DNA of 33,989 nucleotides from a virus, in IMG/VR virus record IMGVR_UViG_3300025634_000006, positions 1-33,989 of that record. One strand, given 5' to 3'. The notes under the pieces were generated by a model. It worked only from the letters and a program-made list of their open reading frames with translations. It was not told the DNA's origin and did no database searches. Below, one piece after another: positions 6,011-12,950 of the stretch (the stretch's first letter is position 1; every line of letters starts with the position of its first letter). The position numbers and the translations under genes are program-made.

Positions 6011-6276
6011 TTCAAACTCTCAATCGTGTAAAGGCCTCTGTTGCCACGACCCAATGGAGAGTTGCGAACGATCCGCAGCTTATCAAGAGGCAACTTGCTG
6101 GAAGCCGACTTGATAATTGCGGTGGCATTCTTAGTGCTGATTGGCTTCCCACAATCCTTCTGAACAGCTTCCGCAATCACGTCAATCGCAGAAGTGTTGT
6201 GTTGGATTAAGTGCATCACCAAAGCCCTTTCACGTGGGCTGTACTTCTGATTAAGTTTCAAGTTCTTCGATAGCAT
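6007..6276 (-). CDS. small basic helical protein, possible DNA-binding
   Basis: The 89-residue protein follows AGGAGA eight bases before its ATG and overlaps the helicase gene by 26 bases. It is basic and predicted helical. Residues about 15-60 have helix-turn-helix-like spacing (Thr-Ser-Ala-Ile-Asp-Val-Ile-Ala-Glu-Ala then Lys-Asn-Ala-Thr-Ala-Ile-Ile), and the end resembles a winged-helix strand (Gly-Leu-Tyr-Thr-Ile). A DNA-binding partner of the helicase is a reasonable guess only. Confidence 0.5.
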   Translation of the reverse strand: MLSKNLKLNQKYSPRERALVMHLIQHNTSAIDVIAEAVQKDCGKPISTKNATAIIKSASSKLPLDKLRIVRNSPLGRGNRGLYTIESLK

Positions 6277-7720
6277 TTTTCAAGTCTCCTAGGGCAAGGT
6301 CTGCAAAAGACCTTTTCCCTTTTACATTGTTAATAACAAAGCGATCAATTCCTGCTCGCGCAATAATATCAAGATAAAGTCCCACCTCAGTCGAACCCAA
6401 GCGGCAGGTGCGCATTTCAGATTGAGTGCGAAGAATTGAATTGAAGGTGTGGGAATAGTAAATTCCTTTTCTGCAAACATATTGAAGGCCGTCCGTTCCT
6501 GTTCCTGCTGAAGCAGGGTTGGCTATGAACAGCCGCACCTTATCGTCGTTGATGAATGCCTTCTTGGCAGCTTGCTTCTCTTCTCTGGTGTTGCCACCGT
6601 AGTAAGTGACAGCCTTATCACCATAGCGCTTCTTCAGCAACTCAATGTCAGGCCTGAAGCGGCACCAAACAACAAGCTTGTCATCTTGAATAGCCTGGAA
6701 CTGATCAAAAGCCTCAATGCGTGGGTTCTCCTTCAACCAGTGGAGCTCTTTGTCGTTGCCAACAATGTAACCTCCACCAATTTGTTGCAACTTGAGGAAG
6801 AGAACTCCAATATTGCTGATGGTCAAAAGTTCACCAACAGGAACGTCAGTTCCAAAGTTATTGGCCAACCTATCATACTCAAGCAAGAACGTTTCGCGCA
6901 GTGACTCTTGGGCTGTGCGTTGCTCAGGTGTCAGGTTGAACACCAACTCGTCCGGCGGCATAGCGTCAGGAATTCCAAACTCCTGCCTTGTTGCGCGGAA
7001 TGTGTAAGGGGCAATGAGGCGATTGAATACGTCGAGCTGACGCGCGCCGATAAATTCCCTGCCGTCGCGGCCACCCATAACACAGAACTGGGCTTGGAAG
7101 GCAGTCTTGTATTCAATGCCGATGATGTCTTCACTCAGGAAGCAGAATTGAGACCATTCATCCACCAACGACTTAGCAATTGGCGTACCAGTCATGATGC
7201 CTTTGTTTTCACAGAACTTGCCAAGGCTATTGGCTCGGAACCAAGACTTTGACTCTTTGTTCTTGATCGTCTGTGACTCATCGATGACAAACATGATGCG
7301 GTCGCCACGCCGCTTAACTAAGTCAAGCAGCGGCTCGAAAACCTTTTTGGAACGCAATGACTCAATATTGAAAGTTAGGATATGCTTCTCACCTTCCTTC
7401 GGTGCTTTCAATGCCCAGTCGGGTAGCTTCTTGCCATCCCAAGCATTGCGGCGTTCCTTCAGGTTAGTCCACCAATGCTTTTCAAATTGCTCAACCACCC
7501 ATTGAATGTGAACCTCGCTCGGATAAGCGAAAACAATCAGTGTGTCAACCTCATCAAGTGTTGCCTTTGTGCAAAAGATATCGAAGCACAACTTGGTCTT
7601 GCCCGTTCCTGGATCAGAGAACATGGCAAACCACTTTTGCTTCATGAGGTGGTCATAGCCCTTCAGCTGTGGGCCCTTGGGCAACATGCGCGTGTGTTCA
7701 AGCCAGTTGAGTTCGGTCAA
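6251..7720 (-). CDS. SF2 helicase/translocase, SNF2-like
   Basis: Starting at TTG 7720 (AGAAGG six bases upstream, overlapping nothing), the product is 489 residues. Motif I Ser-Asp-Pro-Gly-Thr-Gly-Lys-Thr lies at 35-42, motif II Asp-Glu-Ser-Gln at 147-150 and motif III Thr-Gly-Thr-Pro at 177-180. Motif V-like Ala-Gly-Thr-Gly-Thr-Asp-Gly and a motif VI-like Gln-Ser-Glu-Met-Arg-Thr-Cys-Arg lie in the C-terminal third. The size and the Asp-Glu-Ser-Gln/Thr-Gly-Thr-Pro pair fit phage SNF2-type SF2 ATPases that translocate on double-stranded DNA, used in replication or recombination. The next in-frame ATG, at about residue 12, is an alternative start. Confidence 0.87.
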   Translation of the reverse strand: MTELNWLEHTRMLPKGPQLKGYDHLMKQKWFAMFSDPGTGKTKLCFDIFCTKATLDEVDTLIVFAYPSEVHIQWVVEQFEKHWWTNLKERRNAWDGKKLPDWALKAPKEGEKHILTFNIESLRSKKVFEPLLDLVKRRGDRIMFVIDESQTIKNKESKSWFRANSLGKFCENKGIMTGTPIAKSLVDEWSQFCFLSEDIIGIEYKTAFQAQFCVMGGRDGREFIGARQLDVFNRLIAPYTFRATRQEFGIPDAMPPDELVFNLTPEQRTAQESLRETFLLEYDRLANNFGTDVPVGELLTISNIGVLFLKLQQIGGGYIVGNDKELHWLKENPRIEAFDQFQAIQDDKLVVWCRFRPDIELLKKRYGDKAVTYYGGNTREEKQAAKKAFINDDKVRLFIANPASAGTGTDGLQYVCRKGIYYSHTFNSILRTQSEMRTCRLGSTEVGLYLDIIARAGIDRFVINNVKGKRSFADLALGDLKNAIEELET

Positions 7721-7721
7721 G

Positions 7722-7961
7722 TTACACCTTCTTTTCTGCAAGCGGTTTTGGCACTGCCTTGAGCTCATTCAGCAGAGTTGCAATTTCTGCTTTTGATCTG
7801 CTTAAACGAATTTCATGGATGTAGCCATACTTGAGGGAAACGGGAGTGAAGCACTCAATGTCAACGTCACCATCAATGTGCCCACAAATAACAGTCTCCT
7901 CATTCTCAATCATCACTCTGCGGTTAGGGAAAATGTCCGCAGCTTCCCAAATATATTTCAT
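7722..7961 (-). CDS. hypothetical small protein upstream of helicase
   Basis: The ATG at 7961 is preceded by TTGGAGG with good spacing; a TTG start five codons upstream would lie within that binding site and is unlikely. The 79-residue product looks mixed alpha/beta, with an acidic Asp-Gly-Asp-Val-Asp-Ile-Glu centre and a basic C-terminus. Its stop is one base before the helicase TTG, so the two are coupled. No family recognised. Confidence 0.58.
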   Translation of the reverse strand: MKYIWEAADIFPNRRVMIENEETVICGHIDGDVDIECFTPVSLKYGYIHEIRLSRSKAEIATLLNELKAVPKPLAEKKV

Positions 7962-7991
7962 CGTCAAAACCTCCAATGTTGTTGAAAACCG

Positions 7992-8115
7992 AAAAGGCTC
8001 GTAGCTCGGAAAAAGTGCTTGTTTCCAAAACCCGCCCTTACTTCCTTCTTATTCTCTTTTCTTTTTCTTAGAAGAGAGTAGGAAAAGAAGGAAAAAAGAG
8101 AGCTACGAGCCTTTT
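7992..8115. repeat. 16-bp perfect inverted repeat enclosing a pyrimidine/purine hairpin
   Basis: The 154-base gap 7977-8130 contains a perfect 16-bp inverted repeat (7992-8007 with 8100-8115). Inside it, a long pyrimidine tract (about 8039-8069) is followed by a purine tract (about 8070-8100). These also pair in part: TTCCTTCTT at 8042-8050 with 8085-8093, and CTCTT near 8054-8058 with AAGAG near 8071-8075. The whole gap can fold as one long two-level hairpin. T runs follow both outer arms, so a bidirectional terminator is possible. An origin, triplex (H-DNA) or protein-binding cruciform are alternatives. Confidence 0.8.
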
Positions 8116-8130
8116 GCTTTTTAGCCCAGA

Positions 8131-8700
8131 TTAACCAATTTTAGCCAATCCGTCCCGCAACATACCGTTGATGGTGTTGCTGCGTGCACCCAAGTCAATG
8201 TACTCAGCATAGGTCTTGTTTGGTTTTTCGGAGATCAGCTCGAACGTCTTGTGGCTAGCTGAGCCAACGCGGTAAGGGTTGGCCTTATCCTTCGCCAATG
8301 ACAGAGTCATCGCACGGCGCGTACCCTTGCGCTCAGCCTTGGGCTTATCGCCCTTAGGGGCTTTGGGGGCCTTAGCAGGCTTAACTTCCTTAGGGGCACC
8401 CGCTTCCTTCGGCTCTGGCTTCTTGACCTCATCCACAGGTCCATCAAGAACCTCCCAAACGCGGCGCACCGCTGTCTCACGATCAGAGAATTTTTTGATC
8501 ACCTTGGACTTGTCAACGATCACCTCATTGTAGATTGCTGCAAGAATGGTGCCAGTGAACAACGGGTTCTGGGTAAGGTCATCAAGCTTCGAAATGATGA
8601 TGCCTGAGTTGCCTGTTGCCTGGGCATCCTTCTTGGTTGGGAATGCCTTGACTTCAACAGCGTCGGTGGCTTGGTCGATGAAAATTTTATATGCGTTCAT
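8131..8700 (-). CDS. phage protein with Lys/Ala/Pro histone-H1-like linker
   Basis: The 189-residue protein has an N-terminal alpha/beta region (about 1-85). A Lys/Pro/Ala/Glu linker (about 92-128, repeated Lys-Ala-Pro-Lys units) resembles bacterial H1-like tails. A C-terminal domain (about 135-189) has a Lys-Thr-Phe-Glu-Leu-Ile helix and Tyr-Ala-Glu-Tyr-Ile-Asp-Leu-Gly-Ala-Arg-Ser-Asn-Thr-Ile, compatible with a helix-turn-helix. DNA binding is inferred from the basic linker and this domain. A long hairpin region separates it from the downstream gene. No named family is claimed. Confidence 0.58.
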   Translation of the reverse strand: MNAYKIFIDQATDAVEVKAFPTKKDAQATGNSGIIISKLDDLTQNPLFTGTILAAIYNEVIVDKSKVIKKFSDRETAVRRVWEVLDGPVDEVKKPEPKEAGAPKEVKPAKAPKAPKGDKPKAERKGTRRAMTLSLAKDKANPYRVGSASHKTFELISEKPNKTYAEYIDLGARSNTINGMLRDGLAKIG

Positions 8701-8759
8701 TTTGATATTCCTTATTTGAGGTTGGTCTCTCCCACCACCATGATGGAAGAGTTAATTTA

Positions 8760-9686
8760 TCAGGCCATCGCCAAGAGTTCCTTCTTGACAGTGAGCTTAA
8801 GTTGGGCGTTGTTTCCAAACATAGCCTTGTCAAATCGAGCCTCCGCTTTGTTGCCAGCAACGTGGTCAGCCCAATGAGTGACCGCATTCAAAGCACCCCA
8901 GCCGTTGCCTTGAATGGCGCCGGGAGCTTTGTGGTAGGAGTGCAGAATTTGACGGACAGCCAGCGGCTGCTCGCGATCATCGCCAATCATCCTGTTCACG
9001 ATGGTGTCAAGTTCCTTACCTTCAGACTCAACAAAGTGGCTTGCGAACAATCGCACAGTTTCGAACTCACTCATCTTCAGGCTCTTGAGTGCCTTGGCTT
9101 CAATTCCGAGCTTGACGACTTCTTCCTTAGCCATGCCTACGGCATCACGTGCCTTACTGAAGTCGAAGTGCTTTGTGTGGCTTTGGATATATTTGCGCCC
9201 AGACTCATCAAGTTTCCAAACAATCGCATTGTCACAAGCAACACGGTTCGCAGTAACACAAATTGACGTTGCGTTGCCGACCTCATGATAAGAACTCAAC
9301 AGCAAGTAGCCATTCACTTCGTCATTGCCACCAACCTTGAAGCTGGAGTCAATCTTGGCCAAGGCCCAAAGACCACGACCACCACGGATTTGCCCAAGCC
9401 GCTCAAGGTGCGCTCCACCTTCATCGGAAAAGTCCTTGAACATTTTCACGATGTCACGGTTCTGAACGGGCTTCCACCCAAGACCAGTAACAGTGAGCAG
9501 GCTTCCGTTGTCGGAACGCACAAGTGCCTTCTTCCGCGAAGGCATCACCTTCCCCTCAAACTCATAAGACATGTCACGCTGAGTGACATCCCAGTTGAGG
9601 CCTGTCTTCTTAAGGATGTCGCCTACTGAGTCCTTCTCGCCAACGTCAGCCATTGTATGGCCTGCAAAATCAGAATGTATTTTCAT
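8760..9686 (-). CDS. DUF932 phage/plasmid-like protein
   Basis: The 308-residue protein matches the DUF932 (TIGR03299) phage/plasmid family in length and features. These include an early Leu-Asn-Trp-Asp-Val segment, Val-Thr-Gly-Leu-Gly-Trp-Lys-Pro-Val-Gln-Asn at about 66-76, a central Val-Thr-Ala-Asn-Arg-Val-Ala-Cys-Asp-Asn and a C-terminal Gly-Ala-Leu-Asn-Ala-Val-Thr-His-Trp-Ala-Asp-His. DUF932 proteins are widespread in phages and plasmids and often lie near replication or recombination genes; their biochemical role is not established. AAAGGAAAA precedes the ATG. Confidence 0.85.
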   Translation of the reverse strand: MKIHSDFAGHTMADVGEKDSVGDILKKTGLNWDVTQRDMSYEFEGKVMPSRKKALVRSDNGSLLTVTGLGWKPVQNRDIVKMFKDFSDEGGAHLERLGQIRGGRGLWALAKIDSSFKVGGNDEVNGYLLLSSYHEVGNATSICVTANRVACDNAIVWKLDESGRKYIQSHTKHFDFSKARDAVGMAKEEVVKLGIEAKALKSLKMSEFETVRLFASHFVESEGKELDTIVNRMIGDDREQPLAVRQILHSYHKAPGAIQGNGWGALNAVTHWADHVAGNKAEARFDKAMFGNNAQLKLTVKKELLAMA

Positions 9687-9867
9687 TTGTATTTTCCTTT
9701 GCTTTCATGTTGAGTTCAATCCGCGTCAGTTGACGCCGAATGTTAGTTGGGTCAAAGCGTTGGTTGTGGAACGATAACGCATAACTTAGTTTCGGATGAA
9801 GGGCTTCAAGAGCAACAAGCATGCTCTTGAATTCTTTGATTAGGATGACCTCTGTTGGAACTTTCAT
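9670..9867 (-). CDS. hypothetical 65-residue protein
   Basis: A small basic, helical protein whose 3' end overlaps the DUF932 gene by 17 bases and whose start overlaps the upstream gene by 4. No domain is recognised. The heavy overlap on both sides supports real coupled translation. Confidence 0.5.
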   Translation of the reverse strand: MKVPTEVILIKEFKSMLVALEALHPKLSYALSFHNQRFDPTNIRRQLTRIELNMKAKENTNENTF

Positions 9868-10154
9868 GATCCATCTTCCACTTTCTTGAGGGTGGTGATA
9901 ACCTCCTCATGAGTTGTTGCTTCAGCATCATTCCATTTTGCAACGGTTTCGAAGCCTAATTTTACGACCTCATCACGCAACAGCTGTCCTTTTTCTTTGA
10001 ATTCTACTCCATCGTAGCATCTTCGAATTGCGCCACCAGCACAAAAGCAGACAGCCTCTGGATCATTCCACCAGCAAGACTTCCCATGCGCATCATAAGC
10101 ATAGCCGCCTTTGCGCCAGTTCTTCGGATCAGCAATCAGTTCATAGGCTTTCAT
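9864..10154 (-). CDS. DUF6197-like small protein
   Basis: The 96-residue protein has Cys-Phe-Cys-Ala-Gly-Gly-Ala-Ile-Arg-Arg-Cys at about 36-46. It ends with the Trp-Asn-Asp plus Ala-Thr-Thr-His-Glu-Glu-Val-Ile pattern that I recognise from DUF6197, a family of unknown function in phages and actinobacteria. The protein at 25989-26285 shows the same layout (Ala-Arg-Asp, a Gly-Ala-Leu block, then Asn-Tyr-Glu-Asp-Tyr), so the genome seems to carry two distant copies on opposite strands. Confidence 0.65.
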   Translation of the reverse strand: MKAYELIADPKNWRKGGYAYDAHGKSCWWNDPEAVCFCAGGAIRRCYDGVEFKEKGQLLRDEVVKLGFETVAKWNDAEATTHEEVITTLKKVEDGS

Positions 10155-10611
10155 TTTGTTTTCCTTCCAGATGGTTCTTGATCAATTCATAGCCTTTGCC
10201 GTCACGGTCGCGCCAAAACTCAAGACCATAGTGACCAGTCTTGATAGCGAATTGACTTGCAATTTTAGCAGTTAGGTGGATGCCGTAATAATGGAAGATG
10301 ACATCTTCCTTCCCACGCCAAGTCAGGTCGATAATTTTCTCCCCATCCCAACACCAACCATGCTCAACCGGAAAGCCCACAGCTTCCGCCATTGCGTAAC
10401 CTTGGCAATATTCCCAGTTGTTTTTCAGCGCAGTCAGCAGCGCATTGCCGAAGCAATTCCTTTCCTCCAGTTGCAGGTGGCCACCTGTTGAGATGCCCTT
10501 TGTTGTTTGAGACTTGCCGTGGCTCAGGACCAACCCTGTTATGCGTGGAAGCTTTGAAGCAAAGCCACCCTCATAGCCAAACAAGGTCTTGACAGTTTCT
10601 TCTAATGTCAT
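10141..10611 (-). CDS. probable Cys-His-Asp enzyme-fold phage protein
   Basis: The start is placed at the ATG on 10611 because GGAGAG lies just upstream; an ATG 12 codons earlier lacks such a site. The 156-residue product has Asn-Cys-Phe-Gly-Asn-Ala near residue 52, then Tyr-Cys-Gln-Gly-Tyr-Ala, then Val-Glu-His-Gly-Trp-Cys-Trp-Asp-Gly and Ile-Asp-Leu-Thr-Trp. The ordered Cys, His and Asp resemble a transglutaminase/papain-like triad seen in uncharacterised phage proteins. Substrate is unknown. A hairpin with the ribosome binding site in its loop (10614-10625) precedes the start, as in the leader elements elsewhere. Confidence 0.62.
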   Translation of the reverse strand: MTLEETVKTLFGYEGGFASKLPRITGLVLSHGKSQTTKGISTGGHLQLEERNCFGNALLTALKNNWEYCQGYAMAEAVGFPVEHGWCWDGEKIIDLTWRGKEDVIFHYYGIHLTAKIASQFAIKTGHYGLEFWRDRDGKGYELIKNHLEGKQNESL

Positions 10612-10612
10612 T

Positions 10613-10801
10613 TCACTCTCCAGTGTTCGATAAAGGTGATGAATCAAAATAACGAATACGAACGATTTTGCTAACGTGCGCAGCCTTTTCTTGCCATTTC
10701 ACAGCAGCACTTATTTCACCTCTGTCAAGAAGTTCTCTTGCTGTTTTATAATACCAAGCAGATGTTTTTGTTCGGTCTTTGAATTCGAGATCGATTTTCA
10801 T
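10613..10801 (-). CDS. small protein headed by a structured leader
   Basis: The 62-residue basic protein (helical, Lys/Arg/Ala-rich centre) begins at the ATG on 10801, directly after a complete leader element (10804-10880). Its last codons (Asn-Thr-Gly-Glu-stop) are the DNA of the SD hairpin that serves the next gene, so translation ending here would melt that hairpin. No family recognised. Confidence 0.58.
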   Translation of the reverse strand: MKIDLEFKDRTKTSAWYYKTARELLDRGEISAAVKWQEKAAHVSKIVRIRYFDSSPLSNTGE

Positions 10802-10803
10802 TT

Positions 10804-10880
10804 CACTCTCCAGTGTTTCTGATGGGCCTCATCAGCACCCGCTCTACGGATGGAAGGGAGATCAATCTCCCTTTTCGGCC
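10804..10880 (-). promoter_or_regulatory. four-hairpin leader element, copy 4 (before the 10613-10801 gene)
   Basis: Minus-strand RNA, 5' to 3'. After CCGAAA comes stem A AAGGGAGA-UUGA-UCUCCCUU (10854-10873), which contains the stop of the upstream gene. Then come a single C, stem B CAUCCG-UAGAG-CGGGUG (10836-10852), stem C CUGAUG-AGGCC-CAUCAG (10819-10835), GAAAC and stem D CACU-GGAG-AGUG (10804-10815). The ATG follows two bases later. Stems A, B and C differ in sequence from the other copies but keep pairing. Confidence 0.8.
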
Positions 10881-11107
10881 TCGACTTTAAATGCAGTCCA
10901 GCACTTCCACTTGGCTAGCCAGATTTCAAGCTTCACTGGCACCTCAGGCAACTTGCTTATGCCACGGTTGAGGCGGCTGATCTCAGTCTTGCATGCCCGC
11001 TCAGCCGCCTTAAAGTTGCCGTGGTTGGATATCAGCTTGGCGTTCCCATCACTGAACACAGCCATAGAAGCCCAAGGCCGTAACACCTCTTCGATTGGCT
11101 TTTTCAT
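10862..11107 (-). CDS. hypothetical 81-residue basic protein
   Basis: The ATG overlaps the preceding stop (ATGA). The product is helical, with Lys-Ala-Ala-Glu-Arg-Ala-Cys-Lys and three tryptophans in the C-terminal third (Ile-Trp-Leu-Ala-Lys-Trp-Lys-Cys-Trp). The TGA lies inside stem A of leader copy 4, so ribosomes ending here would affect that hairpin. No family recognised. Confidence 0.55.
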   Translation of the reverse strand: MKKPIEEVLRPWASMAVFSDGNAKLISNHGNFKAAERACKTEISRLNRGISKLPEVPVKLEIWLAKWKCWTAFKVEAEKGD

Positions 11108-11772
11108 TTCGATTTCTCTGCTTCTGCAAGTTTTTTCATGTCGGCCATTGAATCGGTGTTGCCATTAAAGAAACGACTTGGGTTAATCTGATAGCCGCTT
11201 TCACGGTAGATCAATTGTGCAGCCAATAGTGTATTGTGGTAGCGTTCCAGCGCATAGCCAGCTTCGCCCGCAAGATGAACAATCCACCCGCCTCGACAAT
11301 GCGTAGTATTGCAAGTGTGCCAATTTCCCATATCAAGTGCCTTTGGCTGGCTGACAGCCTCAAAGATTTTGGCGTGAATGTTTTCAATCTTTGGGATTGG
11401 TGGTTGCCCAATAATGCCCTCTGTTTCTTTTTCAGGGTCGCCGCATAGATTTTCTTTGATATAGAGGTGGGAGACATTTGAGCAGTCTGAGCAGTCTGAG
11501 CAGCCTGAGCAGTCTGAGCAGCGTGAGCAGTCTGAGCAGTCTGAGCAGCGTGAGCAGCGTGAGCAGCCTGAGCAGTCTGAGCAGTCTGAGCAGTCTGAGC
11601 AGCCTGAGCAGCCTGAGCAGCCTGAGCAGCCTGAGCAGGCTAAGCAGTCTGAGCAGTCTGAGCAGTTGTCACAATTCTTTAAGGTTGCTAACCTCGCTGC
11701 AGCCTCAGCTTCGCTACCCCAGCGTTCAACCGAAGCGCGGTTGCCGTTTTTACCTTCGATCCAAGTTGTCAT
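11104..11772 (-). CDS. Cys-repeat phage protein with His/Cys C-terminal domain
   Basis: The ATG at 11772 has AAGGAG six bases upstream; an earlier TTG would lie in the binding site. The 222-residue protein has a short N-terminal region (Trp-Ile-Glu-Gly-Lys-Asn-Gly and a helix). It then has 21 consecutive X-X-Cys triplets, mostly Ser-Asp-Cys or Ser-Gly-Cys (about residues 35-98), followed by a C-terminal domain. That domain carries Asn-Trp-His-Thr-Cys-Asn-Thr-Thr-His-Cys-Arg-Gly-Gly-Trp, a segment I recognise from phage proteins with such repeats. The triplets probably form a stacked beta-solenoid or bind metal; function unknown. Confidence 0.72.
   Translation of the reverse strand: MTTWIEGKNGNRASVERWGSEAEAAARLATLKNCDNCSDCSDCLACSGCSGCSGCSGCSDCSDCSDCSGCSRCSRCSDCSDCSRCSDCSGCSDCSDCSNVSHLYIKENLCGDPEKETEGIIGQPPIPKIENIHAKIFEAVSQPKALDMGNWHTCNTTHCRGGWIVHLAGEAGYALERYHNTLLAAQLIYRESGYQINPSRFFNGNTDSMADMKKLAEAEKSK
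11480..11665. repeat. 9-bp tandem repeat array coding the Cys triplets
   Basis: About 20 copies of a 9-base unit close to TGAGCAGYC run without interruption, varying mainly at the middle bases. On the coding (minus) strand each unit gives two X-X-Cys half-turns (Ser-X-Cys). A long plus-strand frame here (Leu-Ser-Ser repeats) is a by-product of the periodicity. There are no spacers, so it is not a CRISPR array. Confidence 0.92.
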
Positions 11773-11783
11773 CTTCTTCTCCT

Positions 11784-11915
11784 TCAATTCAATTCAGTTA
11801 CACAATAATCAACCGAGTGATTATTGCGGCAGATCGTCATCGCGTCGCTGTACATCTGACCAAGATAGAAAGTGCAGAGCACAGCGACGACAAGAGCAAT
11901 GGCAATGAGTTTCAT
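11784..11915 (-). CDS. 43-residue membrane or exported peptide
   Basis: The ATG (complement of 11913-11915) overlaps the previous stop as ATGA. The product has an N-terminal hydrophobic stretch (about residues 3-18, Leu-Ile-Ala-Ile-Ala-Leu-Val-Val-Ala-Val), then a short polar tail with two cysteines. Its TGA lies 9 bases before the Cys-repeat gene's ATG. It may be a membrane-anchored micropeptide or a small secreted protein. Supported by the overlap and by filling the gap exactly. Confidence 0.55.
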   Translation of the reverse strand: MKLIAIALVVAVLCTFYLGQMYSDAMTICRNNHSVDYCVTELN

Positions 11916-12187
11916 CCCAACACCTCTACGAATTTCCAATGGCTGTCTTTTCGGATCATTGCTGTCGGGTCTGACAATCTGTTCGCACCTTTCAATTTGA
12001 AGAGGCGCGGATCGTTGGTGCTCATTGGTCTTTCATACGCTGGATGGTCCAACTTTCCGTTCTTCAATGATGTACACTTCCACCCAATGTAATAAGGCTT
12101 TTCAAAATGCACGATTGCGATGACTTCATCCGGATATATTCCGGCATTTATTCCCTTGGTAGTTGGGTATGCGAGGCACTGTTTCAT
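11912..12187 (-). CDS. hypothetical 91-residue protein
   Basis: The start is placed at 12187 (TTGGAG six bases upstream, TAAGATG junction); a longer frame would overlap the upstream gene by about 60 bases. The product is basic, with an N-terminal Met-Lys-Gln-Cys-Leu-Ala-Tyr and a beta-rich middle (Val-Ile-Ala-Ile-Val-His-Phe). No family recognised. Confidence 0.55.
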   Translation of the reverse strand: MKQCLAYPTTKGINAGIYPDEVIAIVHFEKPYYIGWKCTSLKNGKLDHPAYERPMSTNDPRLFKLKGANRLSDPTAMIRKDSHWKFVEVLG

Positions 12188-12188
12188 C

Positions 12189-12515
12189 TTACGCTCCAAT
12201 CGCTTCATCAAGCTTTCCGATAACATCATCAACGTCGAACTCTTCCACATCTAATTGATCTAACATATCCTTGGCTTCTGAAAGAGCCTCAACTGCTGCC
12301 TCAGCAACTTTTGCCTTGTCGCCTTGTTGTAAGTTTTCAGGAAGATTTTCGATGTACTCTTGTTCTTCGTTCATGATTGTGTCGACATCACCAAACAATT
12401 CAGCAGCAAACTCACGGAAAGCCTCAACAGCTACCTTGGCTGCTTCATGAATTTTGCGAAGCTCTTCGCATTGAGGATAAAGAGCACGGATGGCCTTGCG
12501 GCGGTCGTTGTTCAT
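12189..12515 (-). CDS. acidic helical phage protein
   Basis: Begins at the ATG on 12515 with AAGGAG six bases upstream and a 4-base overlap with the preceding 50-residue ORF. The 108-residue protein is strongly acidic and almost entirely helical, ending in Asp-Val-Glu-Glu-Phe-Asp-Val-Asp-Asp-Val. Acidic helical phage proteins often inhibit or mimic nucleic-acid-binding host proteins, but nothing here shows that directly. Confidence 0.55.
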   Translation of the reverse strand: MNNDRRKAIRALYPQCEELRKIHEAAKVAVEAFREFAAELFGDVDTIMNEEQEYIENLPENLQQGDKAKVAEAAVEALSEAKDMLDQLDVEEFDVDDVIGKLDEAIGA

Positions 12516-12664
12516 AGTGCACTCCTTACTGCATAACCGATGACAGCAGCCACCCAATCCTTAGCGTGCTTATCGCCGCGCTCATAGTCGATGGCAATTT
12601 CAACTGCCTTGAAAGCTGAATGGCCATAAGCCTTCAGCAACTTGATTATTGTTTCGCGTTTCAT
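12512..12664 (-). CDS. 50-residue helical ORF
   Basis: ATG at 12664 follows GAAGGGG, one base after the stop of the upstream gene (TGAaATG). The 50-residue product has an amphipathic helix (Ile-Ile-Lys-Leu-Leu-Lys-Ala-Tyr) and Trp-Val-Ala-Ala-Val-Ile-Gly-Tyr-Ala near the end. It fills an otherwise unexplained gap, and both ends overlap or abut neighbours, which supports coding. Confidence 0.6.
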   Translation of the reverse strand: MKRETIIKLLKAYGHSAFKAVEIAIDYERGDKHAKDWVAAVIGYAVRSAL

Positions 12665-12665
12665 T

Positions 12666-12869
12666 TCAAAACCCCTTCGCTATTAGAGGCTGCGCCGATT
12701 GCTCAACGATGAAAGAAGCGTCGTGAAGGGCCTGAGCAAATTCAGGCTCGCCATTCTTAGCTTCCAGCTTCAATTCATAAGCTAGCTCAGCGATGATATG
12801 AGTAAACCCATAATCGGATATTGCTTGCTTTAAGCAACCTTGGTGTAGGTGGTTATCTAAAAGTGCCAT
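12666..12869 (-). CDS. small protein headed by a structured leader
   Basis: The 67-residue acidic/helical protein begins at the ATG on 12869, directly after leader copy 3 (12872-12950). It contains two His near the start and Asp-Tyr-Gly-Phe-Thr-His-Ile. No family recognised. Confidence 0.58.
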   Translation of the reverse strand: MALLDNHLHQGCLKQAISDYGFTHIIAELAYELKLEAKNGEPEFAQALHDASFIVEQSAQPLIAKGF

Positions 12870-12871
12870 TT

Positions 12872-12950
12872 CACTCTCCAGTGTTCATGTTTCCGATGAC
12901 CATCATCAGTAGCAGCCTAACTGCTAGACGGGCTTGAGCCCGTTTCGGTC
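12872..12950 (-). promoter_or_regulatory. four-hairpin leader element, copy 3 (before the 12666-12869 gene)
   Basis: Minus-strand RNA, 5' to 3'. Immediately after the upstream TAA comes GACCGAA. Then stem A ACGGGC-UCAA-GCCCGU (12928-12943), a single C, stem B UAGCAG-UUAGG-CUGCUA (12910-12926), stem C CUGAUGA-UGG-UCAUCGG (12893-12909), GAAAC plus a linker, and stem D CACU-GGAG-AGUG (12872-12883). The ATG follows two bases later. The element fills the whole gap between stop and start. Confidence 0.85.

Noticed and set aside
5746-6210. Plus-strand 154-residue frame
   Set aside because: It lies opposite three overlapping minus-strand genes with ribosome binding sites and shows no domain.
11480-11665. 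Possible CRISPR array
   Set aside because: The repeat units are 9 bases, contiguous and coding; there are no spacers.
11478-12092. Long plus-strand frame with Leu-Ser-Ser repeats
   Set aside because: It is the reverse reading of the 9-bp array encoding the Cys triplets and crosses several well-supported minus-strand genes.
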